From positions 81,988,562 to 82,052,561 of the forward strand of contig OZ038379.1 of assembly GCA_964036045.1 (NCBI GenBank): 64,000 nucleotides of DNA. Reading direction: 5' to 3'. The notes below the pieces were generated by a model. The model was not told the origin of the DNA, did no database searches, and was given only the letters and a program-made list of their open reading frames with translations. A program made the position numbers and the translations under genes. Source of the DNA: Eutreptiella sp. 'Long Island Sound 2002'. Taxonomy: Eukaryota; Euglenozoa; Euglenophyceae; Eutreptiales; Eutreptiaceae. Shown here one piece after another: positions 10,601-22,916 of this stretch. Numbering within the stretch: the first letter of the stretch is position 1; every line of letters begins with the position of its first letter.

Positions 10601-13600
10601 GGGGCCCCAATTTTGCCATTCTTTGGTTGTTTACACCCAAGGTTTTCTTGTTGTTTCTTTGTGTAGTAGGACCTACAAATTTATCAAAATTCATCTTTTT
10701 CGGAAAATTGTATGTTCCCTTGGGGAGCGGTTTGTGTCATCATTTGGTGACACGCCGCATGCACCGGCACCCATGGGCACCCACTTGGTGGCTACCAAGC
10801 CTAGTAGCCAAGGGTATGCCCCCCCCAAGAACACAAAATTGTTGTTGTTTTGTCTAGTGGTGCTTGACAATTTTTGAAAATTCATCTTTCTCCGAAACCC
10901 GTGTGTGGCCCTTGTGGTAGGGTTTGGTGTTCATTTGTTGACAATCAAGTTTCTTCTGGACCCATCAGGACCCACACGTTGGCTGCTTGGCTCGTGTGGC
11001 CTAGGCCATCCCCCCTCTCCGCTTCGAAAGAGCCAAATTTGTCATCGTTTAGGTGTTTATTATTTATAATTATTATTATAATAATTATTTATTTATTATT
11101 TATACTAGTGGTGCTTCGAACTTTTTAAACATTTGACGTTGCCTCATTTTGAAACCTTCTGCTGCCCCTGGGATGGGCTTGGATGATCATTTGGCGACAA
11201 TACGGCCACTCAATGACCCGTGATGAGCCGTTTAGTGTACGCTAGGCCGGTGCAGCACGCACCATGGTCCCCCTAAACCCCCGGTTTTGTTGTTGTCTAG
11301 GAGCCTAGTGGCAAATGAAAGTTTTTGACAATTCCATTCTGTCCGAAATGCACCCATTACCCTGGGGATGGTTGTGTTGTGACAATACCGGGACTCGGGC
11401 ACCAATCGGGACCCATGTAGTAGCTACGAGGATTTTTGTTGCCCCCAAAATTACTATCATTTTGTTGTTTAGTGGTACTTGAAGTTGTTCAAGCATCCAC
11501 CTTAGGTCCTTCGTTGACACTCCACATACTCAACATGTTGAGGCCCAAGTAGTAGGTGCTAGGGTCGTGTGGCTTGAGCCCTGGCCCTCCAAGACCCCAA
11601 AAATTGCTATTGTCTAGTTGCTTAGGTGCCGGAGACAATTTCGGATCATTCAATTTTTTCTCAAATCCGTGTATTACCCTTCCGATGGGTTTGGGTGGTC
11701 ATTTGTAGACTATCGAGGTGCTAGAGAACCCACGGGAAACCCCGCACTAGCCGCCATGCTTGTGTACCCCGTGCCATGGGCCTCCGGAAAGACGCAAACT
11801 TGTTGTTGTTTAGTTGTTTAGTGGCAATTGAAATTTTATGAAGACACCACTTTTGTTGAAAACCGTCTGTTGCCCCGAGGATTAGTTTGAATGATCATTT
11901 GATTATAGGCTAGCTATCCGAGGACCCATGGTGACCCATGTAGTGGCTCCTAGGCCTGTGTAGCTTGGGCCATGGCCCTCCAAATGACCCAAAAGTGCTA
12001 TTTTTTAGTTGTTTAGTGGTGCTTGACAATTTTTGAAAACCCAAACTTTTTCGAAACCCATGTGTCACCCTTGGCATAGGTTTGGGTTGTTGTTTGTTGG
12101 CAATCTTGGTACCAGAGAACCCATGGGGACCCCCGTAGTGGCCACTTGGCTCATGTACCACGGGCCACCCCCCCCAAAAGTCCCAAGATTCCTGTTGTTT
12201 GGTTGTGCAGTGGTGCTTAACAAACTTTGAAGATTGGGTTCTTTCCTTAATTGTTCAGTTGCCCCTAATATGGGTTTCGGTGATCATTTGTGACATTACA
12301 AGTACATGGGGACCCTTGTAGTGACCGCTAGGCCTACGCGGCACGGGACATGACCCCCTCCCCCCTTTTACGGAATCCCTTCCGTTGCCCTAGGGACGGG
12401 TTTGGGAATTCGTTTGGTGACAATCTAGGTACACAAGCACCCATGGGTATCCATGGGCTGACTGCTAGGATTTGTGTATCCCACGCCATCCATCACCGCA
12501 AAAAAGCCCCAACTTTGCGATTGTGTAGTGCCCGTGAATTTTTTTGTATAATCGATTTTTGTTTAAGACCGATTGCCCTTGCCTTGGGTTTGGGTGGTCA
12601 TTTGTTGACATTATAGGTATTTGAGCGCACATTGGGACCCACGTGGTGGCCCCCCAGCCCATGCAGCCCGAGCCATGGACCCCACCGAAGGGGCCCCAAT
12701 TTTGCCATTCTTTGGTTGTTTACACCCAAGGTTTTCTTGTTGTTTCCTTGTGTAGTAGGACCTACAAATTTATCAAAATTCATCTTTTTCGGAAAATTGT
12801 ATGTTCCCTTGGGGAGCGGTTTGTGCCATCATTTGGTGACATGCCGCATGCACCGGCACCCATGGGCACCCACTTGGTGGCTACCAAGCCTAGTAGCCAA
12901 GGCTATGCCCCCCCCAAGAACCCAAAAATGTTGCTGTTTTGTTCAGTGGTGCTTGACAATTTTTGAAAATTCATCTTTCTCCGAAACCCGTGTGTGGCCC
13001 TTGTGGTAGGGTTTGGTGTTCATTTGTTGACAATCAAGTTTCTTCAGGACCCATCGTGACCCACATGTTGGCAGCTTGGCTCGTGTGGCCTAGGCCATCC
13101 CCCCTCTCCGCTTCGAAAGAGCCAAATTTGTCATCGTTTAGGCGTTTATTATTTATAATTATTATTATAATAACTATTCATTTATTATTTATAATAGTGG
13201 TGCTTCGAACTTTTTAAACATTTGACGTTGCCTCATTTTGAAACCTTCTGCTGCCCCTGGGATGGGCTTGGATGATCATTTGGCGACAATACGGCCACTC
13301 AATGACCCGTGATGAGCTGCTTAGTGGACGCTAGGTCCGTGCAGCACGCACCATGGTCCCCCTAAAACCCCGGTTTTGTTGTTGTCTAGGTGCTTAGTGG
13401 CAAATGAAAGTTTTTGACAATTCCATTCTGTCCGAAATGCACCCATTACCCTGGGGATGGTTGTGTTGTGACAATACCGGGACTCGGGCACCAATCGGGA
13501 CCCATGTAGTAGCTACGAGGATTTTTGTTGCCACCAAAATTACTATCATTTTGTTGTTTAGTGGTACTTGAAGTTGTTCAAGCATCCACCTTAGGTCCTT

Positions 13601-16600
13601 CGTTGACACTCCACATACTCAACAACATGTTGAGGCCCAAGTAGTAGGTGCTAGGGTCGTGTGGCTTGAGCCATGGCCCTCCGAGACCCCAAAAATTGCT
13701 ATTGTCTAGTTGCTTAGGCGCCGGAGACAATTTTGGATCATTCAATGTTTTCTCCAATCCGTGTATCACCCTTCGGATGGGTTTGGGTGGTCATTTGTAG
13801 ACTATCGAGGTGCTAGAGAACCCACGGGAACCCCCGTAGTGGCCGCCATGCTTGTGTACCCCGTGCCATGGGCCTCCGGAAAGACGCAAACTTTTTGTTG
13901 TGTAGTTGTTTAGTGGCAATTGAAATTTTATGAAAATTGCACTTTTGTTGAAAACCGTCTGTTGCCCCAAGGATTAGTTTTAATGATCATTTGATTATAG
14001 GCTAGCTATCCGAGGACCCATGGTGACCCATGTAGTGGCTCCTAGGCCCGTGTAGCTTGGGCCATGGCCCTCCAAATGACCCAAAAGTGCTATTTTTTAG
14101 TTGTTTAGTGGTGCTTGACAATTTTTGAAAACCCAAACTTTTTCGAAACCCATGTGTCACCCTTGGCACAGGTTTGGGTTGTTGTTTGTTGGCAATCTTG
14201 GTACCAGAGAACCCATGGGGACCCCCGTAGTGGCCACTTGGCTCATGTACCACGGGCCACCCCCCCCGAAAGTCCCAAGATTCCTGTTGTTTGGTTCTGC
14301 TGTGCTGCTGAACAAACTTTGAAGATTGGGTTCTTTCCTTAATTGTTCAGTTGCCCCTAATATGGGTTTCGGTGATCATTTGTGACATTACAAGTACATG
14401 GGGACCCTTGTAGTGACCGCTAGGCCTACGCGGCACGGGACATGACCCCCCCCCCCTTTTACGGAATCCCTTCCGTTGCCCTAGGGACGGGTTTGGGAAT
14501 TTGTTTGGTGACAATCTACGTACACAAGCACCCATGGGTATCCATGGGCTGACTGCTAGGATTTGTGTATCCCACGCCATCCATCACCGCAAAAAAGCCC
14601 CAACTTTGCGATTGTGTAGTTCCCGTGAATTTTTTTGTGTAATGGATTTTTGTTTAAGACCGAGCGCCCTTGCCTTGGGTTTGGGTGGTCATTTGTTGAC
14701 ATTATAGGTATTTGAGCGCACATTGGGACCCACGTGGTGGCCCCCCAGCCCATGCAGCCCGAGCCATGGACCCCACCGAAGGGGCCCCAATTTTGCCATT
14801 CTTTGGTTGTTGACACTCAAGGTTTTCTTGTTGTTTCCTTGTGTAGTAGGACCTACAAATTTATCAAAATTCATCTTTTTCGGAAAATTGTATGTTCCCT
14901 TGGGGAGCGGTTTGTGTCATCATTTGGTGACATGCCGCATGCACTGGCACCCATGGGCACCCACTTGGTGGCTACCAAGCCTAGTAGCCAAGGGTATGCC
15001 CCCCCCAAGAACCCAAAATTGTTGCTGTTTTGTCTAGTGGTGCTTGACAATTTTTGAAAATTCATCTTTCTCCGAAACCCGTGTGTGGCCCTTGTGGTAG
15101 GGTTTGGTGTTCATTTGTTGACAATCAAGTTTCTTCAGGACCCATCGGGACCCACATGTTGGCTGCTTGGCTCGTGTGGCCTAGGCCATCCCCCCTCTCC
15201 GCTTCGAAAGAGCCAAATTTGTCATCGTTTAGGTGTTTATTATTTATAATTATTATTATAATAATTATTTATTTATTATTTATAATAGTGGTGCTTCGAA
15301 CTTTTCAAACATTTGACGTTGCCTCATTTTGAAACCTTCTGTTGCCCCTGGGATGGGCTTGGATGATCATTTGGCGACAATACGGCCACTCAATGACCCG
15401 TGATGAGCTGCTTAGTGGACGCTAGGTCCGTGCAGCACGCACCATGGTCCCCCTAAAACCCCGGTTTTGTTGTTGTCTAGGTGCTTAGTGGCAAATGAAA
15501 GTTTTTGACAATTCCATTCTGTCCGAAATGCACCCATTACCCTGGGGATGGTTGTGTTGTGACAATACCGGGACTCGGGCACCAATCGGGACCCATGTAG
15601 TAGCTACGAGGATTTTTGTTGCCCCCAAAATTACTATCATTTTGTTGTTTAGTGGTACTTGAAGTTGTTCAAGCATCCACCTTAGGTCCTTCGTTGACAC
15701 TCCCCATACTCAACAACATGTTGAGGCCCAAGTAGTAGGTGCTAGGGTCGTGTGGCTTGAGCCATGGCCCTCCGAGACCCCAAAAATTGCTATTGTCTAG
15801 TTGCTTAGGCGCCAGAGACAATTTTGGATCATTCAATTTTTTCTCAAATCCGTGTATTACCCTTCGGATGGGTTTGGGTGGTCATTTGTAGACTATCGAG
15901 GTGCTAGAGAACCCACGGGAACCCCCGCACTGGCCGCCATGCTTGTGTACCCCGTGCCATGGGCCTGCGGAAAGACGCAAACTTTTTGTTGTTTAGTTGT
16001 TTAGTGGCAATTGACATTTTATGAAAATTGCACTTTTGTTGAAGACCGTCTGTTGCCCCGAGGATTAGTTTCAATGATCATTTGGTTATAGGCTAGCTAT
16101 CCGAGGGCCCATGGTGACCCATGTAGTGGCTCCTAGGCCCGTGTAGCTTGGGCCATGGCCCTCCAAATGACCCAAAAGTGCTATTGTTTAGTTGTTGAGT
16201 GGTGCTTGACAATTTTTGAAAACCCAAACTTTTTCGAAACCCATGTGTCACCCTTGGCATAGGTTTGGGTTGTTGTTTGTTGGCAATCTTGGTACCAGAG
16301 AACCCATGGGGACCCCCGTAGTGGCCACTTGGCTCATGTACCACGGGCCACCCCCCCCCCCCCCCCTTAAAAGTCCCAAGATTCCTGTTGTTTGGTTGTG
16401 CAGTGGTGCTTAACAAACTTTGAAGATTGGGTTCTTTCCCTAATCGTTCAGTTGCCCCTAATATGGGTTTCGGTGATCATTTGTGACATTACAGGTACAT
16501 GGGGACCCTTGTAGTGACCGCTAGGCCTACGCGGCACGGGACATGACCCCCCCCCCCTTTTACGGAATCCCTTCTGTTGCCCTAGGGACGGGGTTGGGAA

Positions 16601-16676
16601 TTCGTTTGGTGACAATCTAGGTACACAAGCACCCATGGGTATCCATGGGCTGACTGCTAGGATTTGTGTATCCCAG
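4687..16676. repeat. Satellite array with higher-order repeat (HOR) units of about 2.09 kb
   Basis: The anchor TGGTAGGGTTTGGTG recurs at 4688, 6731, 8824, 10915, 13004 and 15095, giving spacings of 2043, 2093, 2091, 2089 and 2091 bp. Units are nearly identical by eye over their whole length. Each unit contains 11 diverged copies of a monomer whose landmarks are a CATTTGTTGACAAT-like core, ACCCATGGGGACCCA, GTAGTGGC, GGGCCATGG and TTGACAATTTTTGAAA. In the second unit these cores lie near 6748, 7003, 7187, 7324, 7518, 7713, 7908, 8104, 8231, 8419 and 8650, mostly about 195 bp apart, with two shortened monomers of about 130 bp. Units 2-6 carry an AT-only insertion of about 50 bp (6872-6922 in unit 2) that unit 1 lacks. 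The last unit breaks off near 16676. Small ORFs that repeat with the unit are shadows of the satellite. Confidence 0.95.
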
Positions 16677-17092
16677 GCCAACCCTCCCACCCACCCCCAC
16701 GCCGAAAACCCCAATATTGCTCTTGCTGAGTTGTTCCGCTTTGCTAAAATTTTTTCGACATTTGCTTTTTTCCCAAACCCGTCTGTTGCACTTGTAATGG
16801 GTTTGGGTGGTCATTCGTTGACAAAAGGCGTACTCAAGAAGTCATTTCGACCCACATAGTGGCCGCTAGGTCTGTGTACCCTTGGCCATGAACCCCACCA
16901 AAATCCCAAAATGGTTGCTGTTTGGTTGCTTTGTGGCAGTTGTCAATTTTTGAATTTTCAACTTTTTCGAAACCCCTTTGTCGCCCTTGGGATCGGTTTG
17001 GGTCTGCAAGACATTGGTGACAATCCACGTACTCTGCGACCTATTGGAATCCACGTAGTGGCACCTAGGCCCATGTAGTTCAGGGTACGTAA
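16677..17092. repeat. Diverged satellite monomers flanking the HOR array
   Basis: Two further monomer-like cores (GGTTTGGGTGGTCATTCG near 16800, and GGTTTGGGTCTGC with GGTGACAATCC near 16995) continue the same landmark order. They no longer match any HOR unit, so this is a monomeric border of the array. Confidence 0.7.
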
Positions 17093-17504
17093 CGATGCAT
17101 GCAGCAAAGGGGGGTCCAGGGAGTATGTGGCAGGAGGGGCTAGGGGGGAGGGGTGCAGGAGGAGCACTTGGGGGGTGGGCATTTCTCTCGAGTGAACGAA
17201 GCGAGCGAGGAAGGGTTTTGAGGGTGGTATAAGGGGGGAAGTGGCGGGAATCGTTTTTGGTGTCCTCCAACATGCATCCTTATTCAACCCCGTAGCTGAT
17301 ATCCCCCCCCCCCCACCAGCTCGTTCCCAATATTCAGTCTTGATTAGGCTTAGGGTACGCATACCCAACTGCCCCCCCCCCCCTTTGCCCCCTTGGACCC
17401 CTCCCACCCACCGGCGCACTGGTGGGTGAAGTCTCACCAGGAAGTGTCGGCCATGGTGACAGGGGGAGACAGAGGCTGTAGCCAGGAGCGCCAAAGGGCA
17501 GTGT
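17093..17504. other. No gene recognised; C-rich spacer
   Basis: G- and C-homopolymer tracts with no coherent coding frame. Nothing is supported here beyond low-complexity runs. Confidence 0.5.
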
Positions 17505-18014
17505 ATGGCGGTGCCACTGCCGCTGCTAGCGACGTACGGGGCCCGCCCGACGGCCCAAGGCTCAGCGGAGATGGAGTTGCGCATACACGAGCCGAGCAAA
17601 TGGAGGCCGCCACGAGCCCTCCATGCCAGGATGGAGTAGCTTCTTCGGGAGTCCCCGGAGACGGGGATCCTGCTGGTGCCGCTACGCCGGGGGATGTGGC
17701 ACCCGCGTCTGGAGGCATGCCCCCGCTGCGAACGGCACAAGGAAGTAACGACGCGGTACAGATGCCCGTGCTACAGGCCCAAGTGGAGGAGGGCCCTCCA
17801 AGCAGTGGATCCGCCATGGAGGCTACACGGGGGGGCGTCACTGCACATCATCAGCGGGGTCCCCCGGTCGCGCACATGCATTGCCGCGGAAGGTGAAGGC
17901 ACGCACGACTGGGCGGTAGTACCGGCGGACCATGTACATGTGCCAGCAGCAATGCAGGAGGTGGAGTTCCGCCAGTGGGCCACCATAGTGCAGTTCTTCG
18001 TCACCGATACGTGA
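17505..18014 (+). CDS. Unknown protein, about 169 residues, one in-frame TAG
   Basis: From ATG 17505 the frame runs to TGA 18012-18014, crossing a single TAG at 17637-17639. Around the TAG the protein reads naturally (LHARME, then the TAG, then LLRESPETG). It then has a Cys-rich stretch, CPRCERHKEVTTRYRCPC, which could bind zinc. Upstream the frame is closed by TGA near 17457. Under the standard code it would split into two short pieces. I do not recognise a family. It lies just upstream of the aminopropyltransferase exons on the same strand, and I cannot tell whether it belongs to that transcript. An overlapping minus-strand frame (17838-18089) is a competing but weaker choice. Confidence 0.4.
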
Positions 18015-18460
18015 ATAGGTTGACAGCCAACAAGCCAATAGGGGGCGTCGGACGTCCAGTGTAGGAGACCAGGGGACAGCGCGCGGCACGGCCGGTCAGC
18101 GAGGCCGGCAGAGGTGCGAGAGGGTGAAGGCGTAACACTCCCGCATTCCCATGCCTTAGGTCGGGCGTGCACAGTCAGAGTGATGCCAGAGACCACGGGC
18201 TGGGTGCAAGCCAAACCAAACCAAACCAGACCTCCCCCCCAACAGCCCCCCAACGGCCCCCTGACCCCCTAAACTCCGCCCCCCCCCCCCCCCCGCGCCC
18301 AAATTTTTGAGAGATAGCCGGGGTGTGGTTCACAACGGGACCGGTTCTAACTGCCCCCAGTGTCACAGACCCACGTTTGATCCCAGGGCTGGTTGCATAG
18401 GTTGCACCATGCTGAATTGGCAGTCCTGAGTGTACACCCAATACCCAATGTAAGGGACAG
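18015..18460. other. Non-coding, C-rich stretch upstream of the aminopropyltransferase exon
   Basis: Contains a repeated CCAAA block (AAACCAAACCAAACC) and a long C run near 18280. No coding frame is convincing. It may be an intron or a 5' region of the following gene. Confidence 0.4.
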
Positions 18461-18694
18461 GGGAGGGAACAAGTGACGAATTGTTATGCAGAGGCGGTGC
18501 ACATCCTAGGCACACAACACTACCACTGCACACAGATCACAACCAAATATCAGATAGTGGAGGTCTTCTGCCACCCTTACTTTGGTAATATTTTGGTGAT
18601 TGATCAATCGCTGCAGATCACCGAGCGGGACGAGGCCAATTACCATGAAATGATGGCTCATGTTCCGCTTGTGTACATGCCAGATGCCAAGAAG
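18461..18694 (+). CDS. Spermidine synthase family aminopropyltransferase, exon 1 seen here
   Basis: The 78 codons encode the N-terminal beta-strand domain and the start of the catalytic domain. Recognisable family features are TKYQIVEVF, then FGNILVIDQSLQITERDE and YHEMMAHVPL, ending PDAKK at a GTATGT donor (18695). The acidic ERDE...YHEM block belongs to the polyamine-binding region of this family. The enzyme transfers aminopropyl from decarboxylated S-adenosylmethionine to a diamine (putrescine to spermidine) in the cytosol. The acceptor at 18460 (CAG) keeps the frame; a second possible acceptor ends at 18454. No start codon is evident, so earlier exons probably exist. I cannot tell spermidine synthase from thermospermine or spermine synthase with certainty, though ERDE favours spermidine synthase. 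Confidence 0.85.
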
Positions 18695-20379
18695 GTATGT
18701 GTACAGCGTCAGGCCATTGCTGCAATGCCGAGCACATCCCAGCAGTTTGCTTCAGGTGGGGCTCACCATGTATGTGATGCTCTCAAAAGTCTTGAGCCGA
18801 GTCACCCCAATGCCCCCCTTGCTGTGTGACATGTGTCCCACATGGTAGATGTTTGGGCCCGAGACGGTCAACTGTTGTGTGTTGTGTATCCAGCGACTTC
18901 TGGTCCGCTTGGTCCTCAGTTTCTACTCAGCTTCTGAGCCTTTGGTTTCAAGGTGAGAGTGGGATGTTAGTCCCCCCACTCACACAAGGAGAATGGGATC
19001 TGCCTCAGCAAGATGATCGGCGGATGCCACTCGGATCATGAGAATTGGAAGGCTGTCCCCGCATTTGGACGATGAGAATCCAGTCGTGGTCATGCAAATC
19101 GCTTGACGAGAACAGGATAGTCGCCCGTACTCACAGAATGAGAATGGCCCTGCCCACATGATGAGGGGAGTGGTGGCCTCACGGGGGCCGCTGCCAGCCA
19201 GGACCTGACCCCAAGGGGGGGGGGGACCCCCCCCCCCCCCTCTACGGATGTCAAAATGGTTGTATGGGTCAATGGATTTTGTGGCCGCTTGAGGCGCTGG
19301 ACATTTTGTTTTAGGCATATGGCAGGGGGAAATTTTTTGTTTTACCCTCTGTGTCTATACTCAAAATACTCAGAATTTCGTGGAGAATTCAAAAATGGGT
19401 GAAAAACACAAAAAAACCTTGGACCTTGGCTGATGGGAGCCTGAGCTGATGGGCAAAATTTTTTGAAAAAAATTTTTACCCTACTTGTGTATCTTCAAAA
19501 TGATCAGCGCGTGATGGGGATCCTTTTGAGGTATGTATGTTGGGGTACCCACTGACCCTTCCTGTTTCTTTCGGGGACCCCGGTGGTTGACCGCCCGACC
19601 CGCCTACCCCCTGGGTTTGGGTCAACGACCCCCCCCCCCCCTCTACAACCCACCAGGCAGCCGCCCCCGTAGGTGATCTCCTGCCTGGTGAATGGTGATG
19701 GAGCAGCCCCCCACCCCCCTGGTATCAATCACAACACACAGCGGAGCGTCGTTACCACGCAGGAGTCGTGGCCAGAGAAACAGCACAATGAGAGACGTGC
19801 ACACACCCTAACCAACTTAACACATGATAGAACCTGCTGCGATCTGTGCAACGACATGGGCATATGGCTCCAGCAGCAGCAGGTGCAACAAAACAGCTTA
19901 CACCATGTGATGACCCTTGCACACGTCTTGGCGTGGACTGCTGCAACACACAGTCCCCAGGGTCCAGTGATGTTATGGAGCAGTATTGGCACGAGCGGGG
20001 TTCCTCTATCTATGTTACACCGTTCCTCCGCTGTTCCTACAATTTTGTACGTCATTCCTACGCTGTTCCTACCCTGCACCCTCTGCTTCGCAGGTTGGTC
20101 GGCCCTGATTCCCAACTCCTTTCCCATGCATTGCATGCATGTCAGAAAATGTACACAATTTCTTCTTCATGGTGTAGTCGGTGTGCCGTGGTCCAAAAGT
20201 TTTTGCATGTCAGTCACATCTACACCATGCATTGTGGGCAATCTTTACGCTGTTCCTACTCTGTTCCTCAAAAACCTTGCGCTGTTCGTACACTGTCTGG
20301 AACGGCGCCAGTGCCACTACTGCTCCCTCAGAATTCGGCAATGCATATGCGGCCCCTTATCCTCTTCCCTCCATCTCAG
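18695..20379 (+). other. Intron 1 of the aminopropyltransferase gene (1,685 nt)
   Basis: Donor GTATGT at 18695 and acceptor TCTCAG ending 20379 join codons AAG and GCA in phase 0. This fuses PDAKK to ALVIGGGDGG exactly as in the family. It contains the dispersed repeat at 19251-19560 and several GCTGTTCCTAC copies between 20029 and 20290. Confidence 0.8.
19251..19560 (+). repeat. Dispersed repeat family A, copy 1
   Basis: Matches 41890-42215 over about 300 bp. Shared landmarks are GCTTGAGGCGC, CTCAGAATTTCGTGGAGAAT, GGACCTTGGCTG and TTTTGAGGTATGT. A C run with CTCTACGG precedes it. A third, shorter relative lies at 56690-56760. Confidence 0.7.
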
Positions 20380-20619
20380 GCACTGGTGATTGGGGGTGGG
20401 GATGGTGGAGCCCTGCTCCGCATCTTGCAGCATAGCAACATTGAGCATGCAGCGCTGGTGGACATCGATATGCCAACGATGCGCGAGATCTCACGGAAGT
20501 ATTTTTCGTTCCTGCATCAGGCGTACACAGACCCACGCACAAAGGCATACAGCTATGACGGTTCCAAGTGGCTAATGGAGCAGCTTGAGGATGAGGTTGT
20601 GCCACATGTCCCAATTGCA
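20380..20619 (+). CDS. Spermidine synthase family aminopropyltransferase, exon 2
   Basis: Encodes the cofactor-binding core: ALVIGGGDGGALLR (the glycine-rich loop for decarboxylated SAM), then VDIDM, with the acidic residue that binds the ribose, and YDGSKWLMEQ, where the conserved Asp contacts the adenine. The 3' end is uncertain. A donor after GAG at 20595 (GTTGTG) or after GCA at 20619 (GTGTGA) both keep phase 0 with the next exon, and the second matches other donors here better. The next coding exon is found only at 58417, so the following intron is about 37.8 kb. Confidence 0.85.
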
Positions 20620-22916
20620 GTGTGATTACCGTGGTGGTTGCCAAAAATGATGTCCGTTTTGTGGAGAGTGGAATTGCTGAAAAACAGGAGACTGTGAGAG
20701 ATTGCTGCTTTTCAACGTAGTTTGAAGGGTCTTTTTTTGCCTCATGAGTCCTGTTTTGGCTGCATTATTTCGGTCACGTGTCCAAGAAAACCATTTCCAT
20801 GCAGCCCAAAGAACCCCACCCCCCTATGTCGGCGGCTGGCTTTTGCGAACTTCGCTGATGCTGTCTGCCAATACGTTGAGATTCTGGTGCAACTAAAAGA
20901 AAAGGGACCAAATTGTGACATTTGTGCAATTTTTTTTTGGTGATAGAGATTTATGTTTTCTTGTGTTCCATATGCAGATTGACACCATGAAATGTTTTTA
21001 TTGCCCCCAAACGATGCTTCTTTGGTTGCTTGGTGTTTTCTGCTGATCAGTTTTTTCTGCGGGAGACACACCCTGATGTTGTTGAGGGCAGTTTTGCATT
21101 TTCGCTCTGCACAACCCAATATTTTCTTTGTATGTTCTAGTGCACTGTCAGCAGCATCGCGTTATGGAAGCAGAGTGTTTCCGCAGAGTCGAGAGTCTTC
21201 TGGCGCAACGATGGCAGTAGAACCCAGCGCAACACTTGTCCCTTCAGCTCCAGGGATGGAGGGAACAGCAAGCCACAACTGGGTTCCTAAGAGGCTTTTC
21301 TCGTGGGGTTGTTCGGAAGGGGATCCATTTTGAAGCTTTCTTGGGCCATATGTCTCTCTAGTAGTGCACAAGGCGGCAAATTGCATGGATTCCCCCCAAA
21401 ACCAGTTGGGTGAGCATCCCAAGTGGCCTGAGGACAACTTTGGAAAAAGGAGTTTTTGACCCCGTTTGACCCACGGGTGACCTGTGGTAACCCCACCCTA
21501 TCATGTGCCCAGCGCAATGATGGGGGTCATTGACAGGTAATGGTGGTGTGGAAATTGCTTGCCAGTGTTCCCATTCATCAGTATTTATCACCACATGAAT
21601 GCCCAAGGCAATACATGGCAGTCAAACACAACGAAGGATCTGGGACTTGAAAAAGTAGGCATCAAGGTCACTTTCCTGCTCACCCAACCCAATAAAAAAA
21701 ACCCAGGGGTATATTAAATGAAATTCCACCGCAAGCGTCCTCAGGCCTACATTTAAGCACCTATCCACCAACTCGCTCCCCCTTTTGACTTCTTTTTCTT
21801 CACAGGTATGTCCGCATGACCGCATGACTGACATGTCTGTGCCCAGTGACGACATGCAGATGGATGGGACCATTAGATATGTTTTGTGTGCTTGTTTGCT
21901 TTGGACTTAGTCAGGGTGCCGATTGTTGTGTCCTGTTGCAGAATCCATAACTACAGAAGAGAACCTATGAAACTGTTCAGGGGTCCACCGCTTGTGATTA
22001 TTCTGCATCAAGCAACTTGATATCCCCAAGGTTGTAATGCAACTGGGATATTTTGACCCCACTACATTCGAAATCAGGGGTTTGGAGTTGATCGGCATAT
22101 CAGCATTGTTCGTTGTCAGGACAACTGTCTGTGCCTGTCCATTGTGTGTACTATCCCTTGCTTTTTTTGGGGGGTGTATTGAATTCCCCAGGGCTTTCAA
22201 TAAATGGGGGGGGGGTATATTGAATGGGGTGGGGTTTAATGTTGGCCTTTTTTGACCGCCAAAACAGGGTAGTTGAGGCCATCACCATGGAAGCTACCGG
22301 GGAATGGTCCAACGTGGTTCTCAATAATGTCATCCCCCCCCTTCGCGAGAGCAATGCCCCTGTCAGAGAAACAGTTGGTGTTGTTTCCGCAACTCTTTGA
22401 ACCATGTCCTACTTAGCCCTTTCGAGACATTCCCCCTTGTCAGAGCAACGTTAGGTGTTGTTTTTGTCAAATTTTGGCACTTTGGTGGTGGTGGGGGGGG
22501 TACCTTGGTTTCAATGTAAATGGCCTGATCCACAGCCATCCAATGTGCAATGAACTGCCTAATAACAGCACTTTTTGACCATACAACGCCTATCCCCGGC
22601 CACCACCAGTGAGTTTCTTGCTCAAATGTTGTTGAATTGTGCTTCATACTCATGGGTATCATCCACTAGGACACAATGCTTATTTTTTCGCATTTTGCAT
22701 GTCATTGCTTGCTTTTTGCTGTTGGTTGTGGCTTAGTATTGCTGGAGATGGTAGCACCTCCTCATACCTTAAAGACGATTATAAAACCTCTTTGGTTACA
22801 ACATCTTTGTGAGCTTCAACCGTAGTCCAAAATAAATACTGGGACGTGGTTGGTGAGGATAGGGACATTGCACGCTGTTAAACAACCTGGTATACGAGGA
22901 ATGCCTGCATGCATGC
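20620..22916. other. Start of the giant intron; no gene recognised
   Basis: Only short unconvincing ORFs on both strands. A G run near 22203-22215 and another near 22490 are the only obvious low-complexity features. Confidence 0.5.

Noticed and set aside
4687-16676. Dozens of 60-125 codon ORFs repeating every 2.09 kb on both strands
   Set aside because: They occur at the same place in every satellite unit, overlap each other on both strands, and include homopolymer-encoded stretches. They are by-products of the repeat.
17393-17896. 167-codon plus-strand ORF overlapping 17505-18014
   Set aside because: Low-complexity Gly/Ala/Pro composition. The alternative frame with the Cys-rich segment looks more like a protein.
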